A stretch of DNA of 64,000 nucleotides, taken from NCBI GenBank assembly GCA_964514655.1, contig CAZEQY010000003.1:1-64000 (forward strand). The letters are read 5' to 3'. Numbering within the stretch: position 1 is the first letter of the stretch; each line of letters opens with the position of its first letter. This DNA comes from SZAS-7 sp964514655. Its GTDB lineage: Bacteria; Chlamydiota; Chlamydiia; Chlamydiales; FEN-1388. Below, piece by piece: positions 16,192 through 25,264 of this stretch. Made by a program: the position numbers and the translations under genes. The notes under the pieces are model-generated. The model ran no database searches, was not told the DNA's origin, and worked only from the letters and a program-made list of their open reading frames with translations.

Positions 16192-17148
16192 CTAGTACCT
16201 TAAATTTATCCAATACACACCCCACACACAGGCAAGGCCAAAGAAAATAAGCAGGGCCATTAACGCATTAGATGCTATGCGGACAAGCTTTTGAGACCTT
16301 GCTGAGAGCGAAACTCCCCACGTTATTGCAAATGTCCAGAGCCCATTACAGCCATGAAAGCAGGCGATAATAACAAATAGTGAGTAAATACCGCACATCC
16401 ATATCGACTTATAGGTATCTCGAAGCATAAGTAGCGATGCCGTGCCAAAACTATCACACATTACTACAAGCTCATCTTGAGCAGGATTCAGTTTACTCAT
16501 CTGGGCAACAAAGCGCCTTTCTAAATCTATATGCTCGTCCTTTTTTACAGCATCAGCAAGCGCCGCATTAAAGGATGGCCTCTCAAAAAGTGGCTCTTGA
16601 AGAAGTGGCAAGGCTTGCGACTTTAATACATCTTCAGCGCGCTTTATCATGGTAGCATCAAAGAGCATAAGATTTAACCTTGGAGCTATAGAATAGAGCC
16701 CTGGGTCAATATCTACCTTGACAAAATGCTCGCTGAAGACGCCATAATGAACTGTTTTTGGTTCTTTTAGAAAGCGCATATAAAGCACATGAAGCCCTAT
16801 AAGAACTATAAGGAGTATAGAAGTAATACGTTGCCAAGTGAAGGCGATATTTCGCTTATACTCTAGCGATGTCTTTGTCCCATCGCTTGGAACAGAATTT
16901 ATCTTTGCCATGCGAATGCGCTCAATGCCAAACCATACGTGTACAAGAAGTGGAAGCGCGATAAACGTAAGTTCTACTACCTGAAGGTAAGGTAAAGAAT
17001 GAATCCAGTTTACAGCATCAATAAACCCCTTGCCATCATCTCCTAAAAAGAGTGTAGCCTGAGAATTTGTAAAAAGATGCTCACATAAAAAGAGCAAAAA
17101 GAAAAATCCCGCTATTGACTGAAGGCGTCTTGCGATAAATTCTCTCAT
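16192..17148 (-). CDS. sdhC: Succinate dehydrogenase cytochrome b558 membrane anchor
   Basis: The 318-residue membrane anchor holds heme b and the quinone site. About five hydrophobic segments are visible. Candidate heme histidines lie in LLFLCEHLFTNSQA, ALPLLVHVWFGIERI, LIGLHVLYMRF and IIACFHGCNGLW, matching the b558 family pattern. A long hydrophilic insert at about 130-225 between membrane helices makes it longer than the roughly 200-residue Bacillus protein. The stop of the preceding 927-residue gene overlaps its start by one base. Confidence 0.9.
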   Translation of the reverse strand: MREFIARRLQSIAGFFFLLFLCEHLFTNSQATLFLGDDGKGFIDAVNWIHSLPYLQVVELTFIALPLLVHVWFGIERIRMAKINSVPSDGTKTSLEYKRNIAFTWQRITSILLIVLIGLHVLYMRFLKEPKTVHYGVFSEHFVKVDIDPGLYSIAPRLNLMLFDATMIKRAEDVLKSQALPLLQEPLFERPSFNAALADAVKKDEHIDLERRFVAQMSKLNPAQDELVVMCDSFGTASLLMLRDTYKSIWMCGIYSLFVIIACFHGCNGLWTFAITWGVSLSARSQKLVRIASNALMALLIFFGLACVWGVYWINLRY

Positions 17149-19931
17149 CAGTCCTGCTTCCTCACATCAAAAAATGCTAAATAGCCCGGAATATAGATAA
17201 AGGGGTGATCCTTTTTGGGGATAAGGGCACAAGCTTTAATTTCCTCTAGATGCATGTTAAGCTCATTAAGCTCTTTATCTAGTGATATTTCTTTATGTTC
17301 CGGAATCTGTTCAAAAGCAGCAAAAACCTTTTTCATAAGAGGCTGAAGGGCATCATCACGTTCAGCTTCTGGCTCAAAACATTCGATGAGTGATCGCATA
17401 TTGTGGCATTCTGGTATCCAGGGAGTTCCCCATTCAGCCTGGTGCTGCAGGCGCTTTTTCTGTAAAAGGCCTTCTATATAACCCTGAAGACTTCGCAATT
17501 CATTTATAAACTCTAAGCACTTTGGCAAAAGCATATTTGCATTTGATCCCAAAAGAACCTTGGTGTCAAAAAGGTAATGACAGTAGCTTCTTAGATGTTC
17601 GAGAATCAAGTCTGTAGGCTGTGTGGCATCTACAGCAACCTTTGACCAAGCAACAAGGCCATCTTGCAGATCTTGCAGCGTCTTAACGCATAATGGACCT
17701 ACCGGATGAGAATGACCAAGGGTTGCCAAAAGGCCATACTTTGGCTCAAAAATATGTTCCTTAGCCCTCGTAGCAGCAAGAACAAGCGTCTTATTAAGCT
17801 CAACCGGATCCACATCCATAAGAGCATGTCTATCTAATAGCCCAATATCCAAAAAGATTTCATCCTCAACAAGGCGAGCTGCCCTATGCATGCGCTCTAT
17901 ATATAAGCTCCAGCCCTTATCGTCTTCAACGAGGTGCTGGTGCTCAAATGCCTCAAGGATAGTATCCACGCGCTCTTCTTCAAAGGTCTTTACATACTGC
18001 ATTGCCTTTGCAAATTGCCACATGGCTTCAATATGGCTATCGAGCGTTAGCGCTTCTTGCATCATCTGCAAGCGCGTTTTATGGTCTTGAATTTGCATAA
18101 AAAATGAAAAAGGCTGACAGAAGCTATAGCTCTTTTCTACAGCATGCATATGGCGAATAATGGCATTATAAAGCTCGACATCTTGTGCCACCTGCAAGTC
18201 GCGCTCTACCGGCACTACAAGCTGTTTTCTTGTGCCAACTTTCTGGCTTACCACCTCTTCAAGAGTATCTAGCGCCTGCAAAAAGGCCTTTTTGAGTGTA
18301 ACAGCTGCTTTTTGCAATAGGCCTTCTGCAACATCCATACCGTGCTCTATTTGAGGCTGTATCTCTTCGATGCGTATCCAAAAACTACGAAAGACATAGT
18401 TTATATCATCTTTTGTTTCAGCCTTTGAAAATGCTTTGAAGGGGTTTTCTACGTCTTCCACTATCTGACGAACCACCTCTTGAAACAAAATAAAATCGTT
18501 ATGTACCTTATCTTGCTCAAGTCCTGCAACCTCCAAAAGACGCCTTGTATTTAGCACATCGCGATAAAGGCGTATCGCCTCATCGCGAAGGTCTTTAAGG
18601 CGGCTTGAGCGGTGGGTGATTTCATTTCGCAGCTTTACAACATCATGCTCGTAGGGCATCTCTTGGCAGACCTCTAAAAACTCTCTTGAAGTAGACGTTC
18701 CGGTATAGAACTTTTGCATAGCATCTACAAGTTGGCTTGTAAGCATCTTGCGCATATCCTGAAAGCTTTCTAGCAAATCCTGGTAAGGAGAAATATTCCA
18801 AAAAATCTCAAAAAGTCGCCTCTTTATTGCAGACTTTTCATCTTGTGCGCGCTCTTCGCTCTCTAAGGCTCTCTTGCGCAATCTATCCATTGTCTTTGGC
18901 ATGCTGCTTTTAAGCTCTAGATAGTGATCATAAGCCTTTTTAAGCTTTTCCTCGTTTTCACTAAATGTGCCTGTAACAAGATCTTGTTTAGATAGATGCA
19001 GCTTGTGCACTTGCTCTTCTAGGGCCTGGTATTCTGCATGAAGGTCTTTAAAGGCCTTTAGGGGGCTAGAAACAGAACTAAATGCCCGTATAAATAGTGC
19101 AATTTCATCTATTTTTTGCCCTCGAGACTTAGCCTTTTCTACAAGCTTTTCAAGAGATTGCAAGATGCCTTCATGAAAGTCTATGATTTGCTTTTTATAC
19201 TGCTCTACGAGTTCATCAGTAAGTATTGGTCCATCAATTGACTCCCCTACAAAGCTTTGCATGATTAGCCTATTAGCCTCTATAGGAACATCTGTATAAA
19301 CAGCAAGATCAGAGCCATAGAGTTTTTGTATAAAGGGTCCTGTCTTTACCTTTGTGCTATCTGATTGCTGGCGAAGAAAGCGATCTATAGCAAAAACATG
19401 CTCTTTTTGCTTGTGAAGAAGCTCTGGAATTTCGCTTTCATCAATATGCTTCTCTTCAAGTTCACGTAAAAAACCTTCAACATGCCTGGATGCTAAATAG
19501 GCTGGCATACCACGTAGCTCATTTGCAAATGTATCTACAAGGGCGTGTGAATTTATTCGGGGAGCCTCTTGAACTTTTTCTTGCTCCTTTGGCGCCATCT
19601 TTTGCACCTTAACGGCAACGAGCAAGTCGCTTGCCACCTTTTGAGAAAAAAGACGACGCATAAGGGCATTAAATGTATCGCAAATTTTAGGCTCTACCGA
19701 TAAGAAAAGGTCTGGATTTCGTTCTTTTACCTTGTGAAATAGGGGTGCTAAAATGAGGTCTCTACCCCACTGAAATTGCGTGATGCCAACAAGCATAGAG
19801 AGTGCGTCGCGAGCTGATAACGAATCTAAAATCCCTGCATCGAGATAGACAAGGCATCTTTTGACATCTTTATCCGAATAGCGTTTCAGTAGCCGCGCTG
19901 CAATATAGCAAAATGCATCCCAGTCAGTCAT
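17148..19931 (-). CDS. Large alpha-helical protein of unknown function (927 aa) in the sdh operon
   Basis: No domain is recognised. The protein is predicted soluble, highly charged and helical with several coiled-coil stretches, such as RLRKRALESEERAQDEKSAI and LKDLRDEAIRLYRDVLNTRR. There is no signal peptide or membrane segment. It lies between a CDF transporter gene and sdhC. Chlamydia has a similarly large hypothetical protein (CT590) beside its sdh genes, so it may be the positional equivalent; homology is not shown here. A cytosolic scaffold or secreted effector are both possible. Confidence 0.75.
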   Translation of the reverse strand: MTDWDAFCYIAARLLKRYSDKDVKRCLVYLDAGILDSLSARDALSMLVGITQFQWGRDLILAPLFHKVKERNPDLFLSVEPKICDTFNALMRRLFSQKVASDLLVAVKVQKMAPKEQEKVQEAPRINSHALVDTFANELRGMPAYLASRHVEGFLRELEEKHIDESEIPELLHKQKEHVFAIDRFLRQQSDSTKVKTGPFIQKLYGSDLAVYTDVPIEANRLIMQSFVGESIDGPILTDELVEQYKKQIIDFHEGILQSLEKLVEKAKSRGQKIDEIALFIRAFSSVSSPLKAFKDLHAEYQALEEQVHKLHLSKQDLVTGTFSENEEKLKKAYDHYLELKSSMPKTMDRLRKRALESEERAQDEKSAIKRRLFEIFWNISPYQDLLESFQDMRKMLTSQLVDAMQKFYTGTSTSREFLEVCQEMPYEHDVVKLRNEITHRSSRLKDLRDEAIRLYRDVLNTRRLLEVAGLEQDKVHNDFILFQEVVRQIVEDVENPFKAFSKAETKDDINYVFRSFWIRIEEIQPQIEHGMDVAEGLLQKAAVTLKKAFLQALDTLEEVVSQKVGTRKQLVVPVERDLQVAQDVELYNAIIRHMHAVEKSYSFCQPFSFFMQIQDHKTRLQMMQEALTLDSHIEAMWQFAKAMQYVKTFEEERVDTILEAFEHQHLVEDDKGWSLYIERMHRAARLVEDEIFLDIGLLDRHALMDVDPVELNKTLVLAATRAKEHIFEPKYGLLATLGHSHPVGPLCVKTLQDLQDGLVAWSKVAVDATQPTDLILEHLRSYCHYLFDTKVLLGSNANMLLPKCLEFINELRSLQGYIEGLLQKKRLQHQAEWGTPWIPECHNMRSLIECFEPEAERDDALQPLMKKVFAAFEQIPEHKEISLDKELNELNMHLEEIKACALIPKKDHPFIYIPGYLAFFDVRKQD

Positions 19932-19993
19932 CCAATAACCTTACGTATTTCCCCCTTTTTACAGAAGTCTCCACTTCTCTTCCACACGAAATT

Positions 19994-20935
19994 CTATGCG
20001 TGATCATTTTCGTAGAAGGGCTCGATGTGAACGGTGACATCTTGAACTTGGGGCCAGGCTTGTTGGATGCTGCGACGAACGTGCTGGCTAATTTTATGGG
20101 CAACTTCAACGCTTAAGGTAGGGTCTACTTCAACATCAATATCAACGTGAGCATCAGGACCATAATGCTGTATGCGTATCTTTTCTGTACCTAAGACGCC
20201 ATCAACTGCAAGGCTTGCCTCTTTTACCTTTTTAAAGAGGTCTTTTTCGGGCGTTCGATCAAGTAGCTGATTAAGATTTTTTTTAGCTGCATAAAGCCCA
20301 ATCACAGTCATGCACGTTGCGATAAGTATTGCCCCTATCCGGTCTAAAATGCCACTTACCTGCGGAAAAAGGGCCGCACACCCCAAGGCGATAAGCGCTA
20401 AAAAGCTATTGATGCTATCTGTTCTAAAGTGTAGCGCCTCAGCAAGGAGCGCCGGGCTTTTTTGCTCTTTTGCTACCCGTTTCATCTTGATGTATGAAAA
20501 CTCAAGCAAAAGTACAGATGCGAGTGCAAAGAGCCAGACGTAGCCATTTATCGGATTGGTTTCTGGAGCTCTATAAAGAGCTTGCATCTGCTGAAAGAAG
20601 AGCCCAATACCCGCAATAGCCAAAAAAAGGCCAAGCTGAAGACCTGCTATTGGTTCATAGCGGCCATGGCCAAAGGGGTGCTCTTCATCAGGAGGCCTTT
20701 CAGCAAGCTTTACAGAAAACACAAGCACCAAACTTGATATCACATCAGCAAGCGTTGCCAAGCTATCTAAAAGCAGCGTTTTACTATCAAAAAGCAAAAA
20801 GCCCAAAAACTCTGAAAGCACAATCACAAGCCGAACAGCAATTCCCATAGCTGCAACGCGTATGATAGCGCGATTTCGCTCCTTTCTTGCTTGGAGGATA
20901 GAATCAGCAAGTGGCAGTTTCTCAGGAAATACCAT
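19994..20935 (-). CDS. Cation diffusion facilitator (zinc/iron efflux) transporter
   Basis: The 313-residue inner-membrane antiporter exports divalent metal. The N-terminal cytosolic His region DEEHPFGHGRYEPIAGLQ, about six hydrophobic segments and the Asp pairs in LLDSLATLADVISS and FRTDSINSFLAL (metal site A) are typical. A C-terminal cytoplasmic metal-sensing domain follows (KIRIQHYGPDAHVDIDVEVD). I chose ATG 20935 over a TTG at 20974. The start overlaps the tatD 3' end by 14 bp. With ZnuABC elsewhere in the window it could balance zinc. Confidence 0.9.
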   Translation of the reverse strand: MVFPEKLPLADSILQARKERNRAIIRVAAMGIAVRLVIVLSEFLGFLLFDSKTLLLDSLATLADVISSLVLVFSVKLAERPPDEEHPFGHGRYEPIAGLQLGLFLAIAGIGLFFQQMQALYRAPETNPINGYVWLFALASVLLLEFSYIKMKRVAKEQKSPALLAEALHFRTDSINSFLALIALGCAALFPQVSGILDRIGAILIATCMTVIGLYAAKKNLNQLLDRTPEKDLFKKVKEASLAVDGVLGTEKIRIQHYGPDAHVDIDVEVDPTLSVEVAHKISQHVRRSIQQAWPQVQDVTVHIEPFYENDHA

Positions 20936-21695
20936 GAAAGAGCCTTTTGACGTTTTGGGTGGTGGTGGTTGCAAGCGACTCTACACTTTTACCGCGAAGC
21001 GCTGCCACAAACTTTGCCGTTTCTACAAGATATGCAGGCTCATTTTTTTTGCCGCGATGCCCTTGTGGCGCAAGAAAAGGACTATCTGTCTCTATAAACA
21101 TAAGATCATCAGGAAGATACTCTGCAACCTTTTGAAGCTCACTGCTTTTAGCAAAGGTAACAATGCCGCTAAGAGAAATGTAGTAGCCGCGATGTAGGGC
21201 TATTTTTGCCTCCTGAAGCGTTCCTGTAAAGCAGTGAAGCATAACGCGCGCTTCTGGATGCACTTCGTCGATGATGCTGATAAGATCGCTAAATGCTTCG
21301 CGGCAATGTATCACTATGGGAAGATTGCAAGCCTTTGCAAGCTCTAAATAGCGCCGAAAAACATCATGCTGCACAGCTTTTGGTGCAAAGTCATAGTGAT
21401 AATCAAGGCCAATTTCACCTATGCCAATGAGCTTTTTTGCTTCTATCTGGCGCTTAATCTCTATAAAAAATTCAGGATCTTCTTTAGCTGAATCGTGCGG
21501 CGTACAGCTTGCTACCGTATATATCTTAGGTATATTTTGCGTATCGCTTAAAGCTACACCGCGAAGTAAGTCTTGAGCACTTGTACAGACGTTGATTATC
21601 GCTGAGACCCCCGCCTTGTAGGCACGCTCTAACACAGCCTGCAATTCTGGAGACTCTTCAGAAGTAAGGTGTGCATGTGCGTCGATAAAGCCCAT
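20922..21695 (-). CDS. tatD: TatD-family metal-dependent hydrolase/DNase
   Basis: The 257-residue TIM-barrel amidohydrolase-type nuclease has metal ligands in FIDAHAHLT, GEIGLDYHYD, PIVIHCREAF, MLHCFTGTL and IETDSPFLAP. TatD proteins are 3'-5' DNases and may take part in DNA repair or turnover. It sits 2 bp downstream of dsbD and overlaps the CDF gene; the tatD-dsbD pairing matches Chlamydia. Confidence 0.92.
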   Translation of the reverse strand: MGFIDAHAHLTSEESPELQAVLERAYKAGVSAIINVCTSAQDLLRGVALSDTQNIPKIYTVASCTPHDSAKEDPEFFIEIKRQIEAKKLIGIGEIGLDYHYDFAPKAVQHDVFRRYLELAKACNLPIVIHCREAFSDLISIIDEVHPEARVMLHCFTGTLQEAKIALHRGYYISLSGIVTFAKSSELQKVAEYLPDDLMFIETDSPFLAPQGHRGKKNEPAYLVETAKFVAALRGKSVESLATTTTQNVKRLFHGIS

Positions 21696-21697
21696 CG

Positions 21698-24004
21698 CTA
21701 ACTCTCTTCGTGTACTTTTTTAAGTGCATCAACAACCATATCAGAAGTAATAACTTCCGGAAGTATAAGCGGAGATGCTGCATGGTCCTTTCCGTATAAG
21801 GCATAGACAGGAACGCCATTTCTACCAAGGCTGCGGATATAACGCGTAATGCTTTCATCGTTTGTAGTCCAGTCTGCCTTCATCTTCACAATGCCGTATT
21901 TGATAAAAGCTTCCTTTACCTTTGCTGACTCTAAGACAATAGCATTTGTCTGGCAGGTTAAGCACCACTTGGCAGTAACATCAACAAAGACAGGGATTCC
22001 CCTTTGGATATAGCGCTCAAGCTTCGGCAAAGAAAAGGCCTCCCACTCCTCTCCTACAGCATGCACAGTAGATGTTTCAACTTTAGCAGGGAGCGCTCTT
22101 GCCATCTGCACAATATGAATAAAGTACCATGAGCCCGCTACGACTATGATGGACGCAATAATTCTTGCAACAAGCCTTATATTTTTTGAGCGGTCATAGC
22201 TTGCCCAAGTTCCATATACCCAAACGCCAAAAGCTACTATAAAGAGGCTTAATAGCAGCTTGAGATTTGACAGCCCTTGAGTTTCTGCATCAAGCACCCA
22301 AACAAGCCACAGCACCGTTGCAAGCATAAAAAAGCCCATAAGCTGCTTAAAGGTAACCATCCAGCGACCAGGCTTTGGTAGCAGCCTTGACAATCCCGGA
22401 AAGAGCGACACAAGCAAAAAAGGAAAAGCCATTCCAATACCAAGTGCAGAAAATATGGCAAATGAATATGACGGCTGTAATGTAGCTGCAAAGCCAATAG
22501 CTGAGCCTAAAAGCGGCCCCGTGCAAGGCGCGGCTACAAAGGTTGCAAGCACGCCACTTAAAAATGATGAGGTAAGCGATGGGGTATTTTTAGTAAACGA
22601 CTGCTCCCACGTGCCTGTAGTTGATGAAACAGAAATTCCAAACTCAAAAACGCCAAATAACGATAAAGACAAAATAAAGAGCACAATTATCAAAAAGGTC
22701 ACAAAAACCGGTTCTTGAAGCTGAAAGCCCCAGCCCACAACATGTCCAAAAGACTGTAACAGATATATCATCCCGGAAAGTACCCAAAATGAAATGAGCA
22801 CACCAAATGAATAGAAAACACCGTGCTTTGCCACAAGCATGCGGCTATGGTCTTTAAGCTGCACAAAGTGCATAAGCTTTAAGCTGATTACCGGAAGCAC
22901 GCAGGGCATGACATTAAGGATAACGCCGCCCAAGAATGCCCAAAGAAGAATTTTTGCAAATTCAGACTTTAAAAAGAGTGAAAATTCGTTGAGGAGCTTA
23001 CGATACCACACCTTATTTTCAAGCTCTTCTAGGTGCTGTTCAACATCTGACATCTTGCCTTGAGTAGTAGCTTGGTACTTTTTTTCAAACTCGCTCGTAC
23101 TTGCTGCTTGTTTTGGCTTTTGTAGCTTAATATTCCACGATGAGACCTTAGTATCTTCATCTACTACAACAACACCGCGAAGTGGATATATGGCTACTGG
23201 CGAAAGGAGCTTATCTGTCTCTATGCGCACTGTTAGCGTTCTTTTATCGTGAGATAGCTCCCATGTTGGCTTGTGAGTAGTGGGGATAAGGTCTTGCTGC
23301 TCAACAAAGAGGCTAACTTTTGTTATGTTTGTAAAGGGTACATTCTGATGTACACGCACTTCTAGGGATGTAGAATCAGCTTTTGCTTTTGTCTCTTTTG
23401 CATCTAGCGGAAGTGCCTTTTTAGCATCGCGAAAAAGTGATAGAATATGTTTTGAGGCCTGCAGCTTTTCACGCGCAACATCTAGCTGCATAGAAAATTT
23501 TGCATCTCCCGGCACGCACACAGTGCTGCAGCCAAACCAGGCTACATCTGCCTTGATGTCTATTTTAGAGCCTAATTCTAGATCCTGAGGCGGAAAAATC
23601 TGTGCAAGTAGCATGAGCTTGTTTGAATAGCCATAAACTACTGCTTCACTTATCTCAAGTCGCTCTGGAGGTGGCCAGTAAAGGTCCGACACGCGAAATC
23701 CCGGTGGTAGCATCCAATGCACGCTTGGGGCCTGGCCGGCATCACCCGGATTTTTCCAGTATAGATGCACATCCTTTCCCATATCAAAGATAAAAGAAAC
23801 CCAAAAAGCCTTTCCTGGCACCACTACAGGATCTTCTGCCACCATCTTTACCGACACGATTCCTTCATTTGTCGAGCTAAAAGGTGAAAGGATTTTTTCA
23901 TTATTTGTAACATGCACGAAGCCTTCGGCCAGTTGATCATAAGGCTCTATGGCTAAAAGATGTACGGTCACAAAAATCAGCAGAAGAGAGAGCTGTTTTA
24001 TCAT
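21698..24004 (-). CDS. dsbD: Thiol:disulfide interchange protein DsbD
   Basis: The 768-residue protein carries reducing power from cytosolic thioredoxin across the inner membrane. A signal peptide (IKQLSLLLIFVTVHLLA) leads to a periplasmic domain with paired cysteines (WFGCSTVCVPG, CxxxC). A central eight-helix domain holds the transmembrane cysteines in NVMPCVLPVIS and VAAPCTGPLLG. The C-terminal thioredoxin domain has WCLTC (DVTAKWCLTCQTNA). All three redox pairs are intact. It is probably the first gene of the minus-strand operon, divergent from tolQ across 73 bp. It would feed reduction of cysteine-rich envelope proteins. Confidence 0.93.
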   Translation of the reverse strand: MIKQLSLLLIFVTVHLLAIEPYDQLAEGFVHVTNNEKILSPFSSTNEGIVSVKMVAEDPVVVPGKAFWVSFIFDMGKDVHLYWKNPGDAGQAPSVHWMLPPGFRVSDLYWPPPERLEISEAVVYGYSNKLMLLAQIFPPQDLELGSKIDIKADVAWFGCSTVCVPGDAKFSMQLDVAREKLQASKHILSLFRDAKKALPLDAKETKAKADSTSLEVRVHQNVPFTNITKVSLFVEQQDLIPTTHKPTWELSHDKRTLTVRIETDKLLSPVAIYPLRGVVVVDEDTKVSSWNIKLQKPKQAASTSEFEKKYQATTQGKMSDVEQHLEELENKVWYRKLLNEFSLFLKSEFAKILLWAFLGGVILNVMPCVLPVISLKLMHFVQLKDHSRMLVAKHGVFYSFGVLISFWVLSGMIYLLQSFGHVVGWGFQLQEPVFVTFLIIVLFILSLSLFGVFEFGISVSSTTGTWEQSFTKNTPSLTSSFLSGVLATFVAAPCTGPLLGSAIGFAATLQPSYSFAIFSALGIGMAFPFLLVSLFPGLSRLLPKPGRWMVTFKQLMGFFMLATVLWLVWVLDAETQGLSNLKLLLSLFIVAFGVWVYGTWASYDRSKNIRLVARIIASIIVVAGSWYFIHIVQMARALPAKVETSTVHAVGEEWEAFSLPKLERYIQRGIPVFVDVTAKWCLTCQTNAIVLESAKVKEAFIKYGIVKMKADWTTNDESITRYIRSLGRNGVPVYALYGKDHAASPLILPEVITSDMVVDALKKVHEES

Positions 24005-24077
24005 TCTTAGTTCCTCTAAATTGACAAATCTATGCCTTTTACGTTACCTTTATAATAACTACACAAAGGTACTTACT

Positions 24078-24824
24078 ATGATGGCTTTCTTTCTTTGCGA
24101 AGGCAACCCTTTTTTTGATGCTTACACAGAATCTGATCTTCTGGGCAAGATTATTTTCATTGCGCTTATTGCCCTTTCTGTCGTTAGCTGGAGTGTGCTT
24201 TTACACAAACTATGGCTTACAAAACAGGTAAAGCAAAACTCTGCACAATTTCGCAAAAACTTCTTTGACTCCAAGGAAGAGCCCTTAGCTGTTGCTCCTC
24301 TACGAGCTTCAAAATCAGAATACCCTAACGCTTTTGGCATTATTTATGACGTATTGAAAAATAAAACGTTAGAAATTTTCGATAAAAATCGCAAAAATGA
24401 ACAGCCTAATAAGAAAAAAGAACAACTAGACCAGCTCTATACGGCAGATATTGCCCTTTTAGAAACCCACGCAACTTCCACGATCGCAGCGCTTACCAAG
24501 TTTCTAGAAAAAAACCTGTATATTCTTTCAACAATTGTGACCCTAGCCCCCTTTCTTGGTCTTTTGGGTACGGTCTACGGAATTTTAGTAACATTTACAG
24601 AGCTAAAAGCCCAAACCGGCGGCGGGGGCTCTAACCAGATTATCTTGGGCGGCCTGTCGCTTGCCCTTTCTACAACAGTTATTGGGCTCATCGACGCTAT
24701 ACCGGCTCTTATTGGCTACAACTACCTCAAGAACATGGTGTATGACTTTGATGCCGAGATGGACCGTTTTGCAACAGATGTGCTCTCGACTTTAGAGATT
24801 CACTACCGAAGAGCAGGTGAATAG
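24078..24824 (+). CDS. tolQ: TolQ/ExbB-type proton-channel protein
   Basis: The 248-residue inner-membrane protein of the MotA/TolQ/ExbB family uses the proton gradient to energise the envelope. Three membrane segments are visible: IIFIALIALSVVSWSVLLHK, ILSTIVTLAPFLGLLGTVYG and LALSTTVIGLIDAIPALIGY. The TVYGILVTFTEL and GGLSLALSTT motifs are conserved. I placed the start at ATG 24078 because codons upstream overlap the divergent dsbD promoter area and do not look like this family. Next to tolB and pal it is better called TolQ than ExbB. Confidence 0.9.
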   Translation: MMAFFLCEGNPFFDAYTESDLLGKIIFIALIALSVVSWSVLLHKLWLTKQVKQNSAQFRKNFFDSKEEPLAVAPLRASKSEYPNAFGIIYDVLKNKTLEIFDKNRKNEQPNKKKEQLDQLYTADIALLETHATSTIAALTKFLEKNLYILSTIVTLAPFLGLLGTVYGILVTFTELKAQTGGGGSNQIILGGLSLALSTTVIGLIDAIPALIGYNYLKNMVYDFDAEMDRFATDVLSTLEIHYRRAGE

Positions 24825-24826
24825 AT

Positions 24827-25255
24827 ATGGCAAGAAGGCAATCCTTTCAAAAGGCCTTAGAAATACCCCAAGAGCCAACAATCAACATCACGCCCTTAGT
24901 TGACGTCGTGTTTGTTATCCTTATCGCCTTCATTGTCATAGCTCCTCTCTTAGAGATGGACCGCGTTGAACTAGCATCTGGGGGGCAGATTCCTTCGCAT
25001 ATCCCCGTGCGCTTTGAAGATGCGAGCCCAATCCAGATACATGTACAAAAAGACAATATCGTTTTGTTCAATCATGAGCCGGTAACACTTATAGAGCTAA
25101 CAAATCTCCTAAGACGTGCAAAGGCAAACTATCCAGATACAAGAGCTCAGCTTTTTCATCATAGAGAAGCACATTTTGGCACATACCAGGCGGTAAAAAA
25201 TGCTCTTGAAGCTGCTGAATTTAAAGAAGTGGACGTTGTCCTTTCGCCATCATAG
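24827..25255 (+). CDS. tolR: TolR/ExbD-type protein
   Basis: The 142-residue protein has a single N-terminal membrane helix carrying the essential Asp (NITPLVDVVFVILIAFIVI), followed by a periplasmic domain with the motif for transmitting proton-driven motion. It sits 2 bp after tolQ and 9 bp before the TonB/TolA-like gene. Size and topology are standard for TolR/ExbD. Confidence 0.92.
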   Translation: MARRQSFQKALEIPQEPTINITPLVDVVFVILIAFIVIAPLLEMDRVELASGGQIPSHIPVRFEDASPIQIHVQKDNIVLFNHEPVTLIELTNLLRRAKANYPDTRAQLFHHREAHFGTYQAVKNALEAAEFKEVDVVLSPS

Positions 25256-25264
25256 GAATATGTC

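Noticed and set aside
24021..24056. TTGACA...TATAAT as a tolQ promoter
   Set aside because: Both boxes are good but 24 bp apart, too far for one sigma-70-type promoter; either could belong to another pairing.
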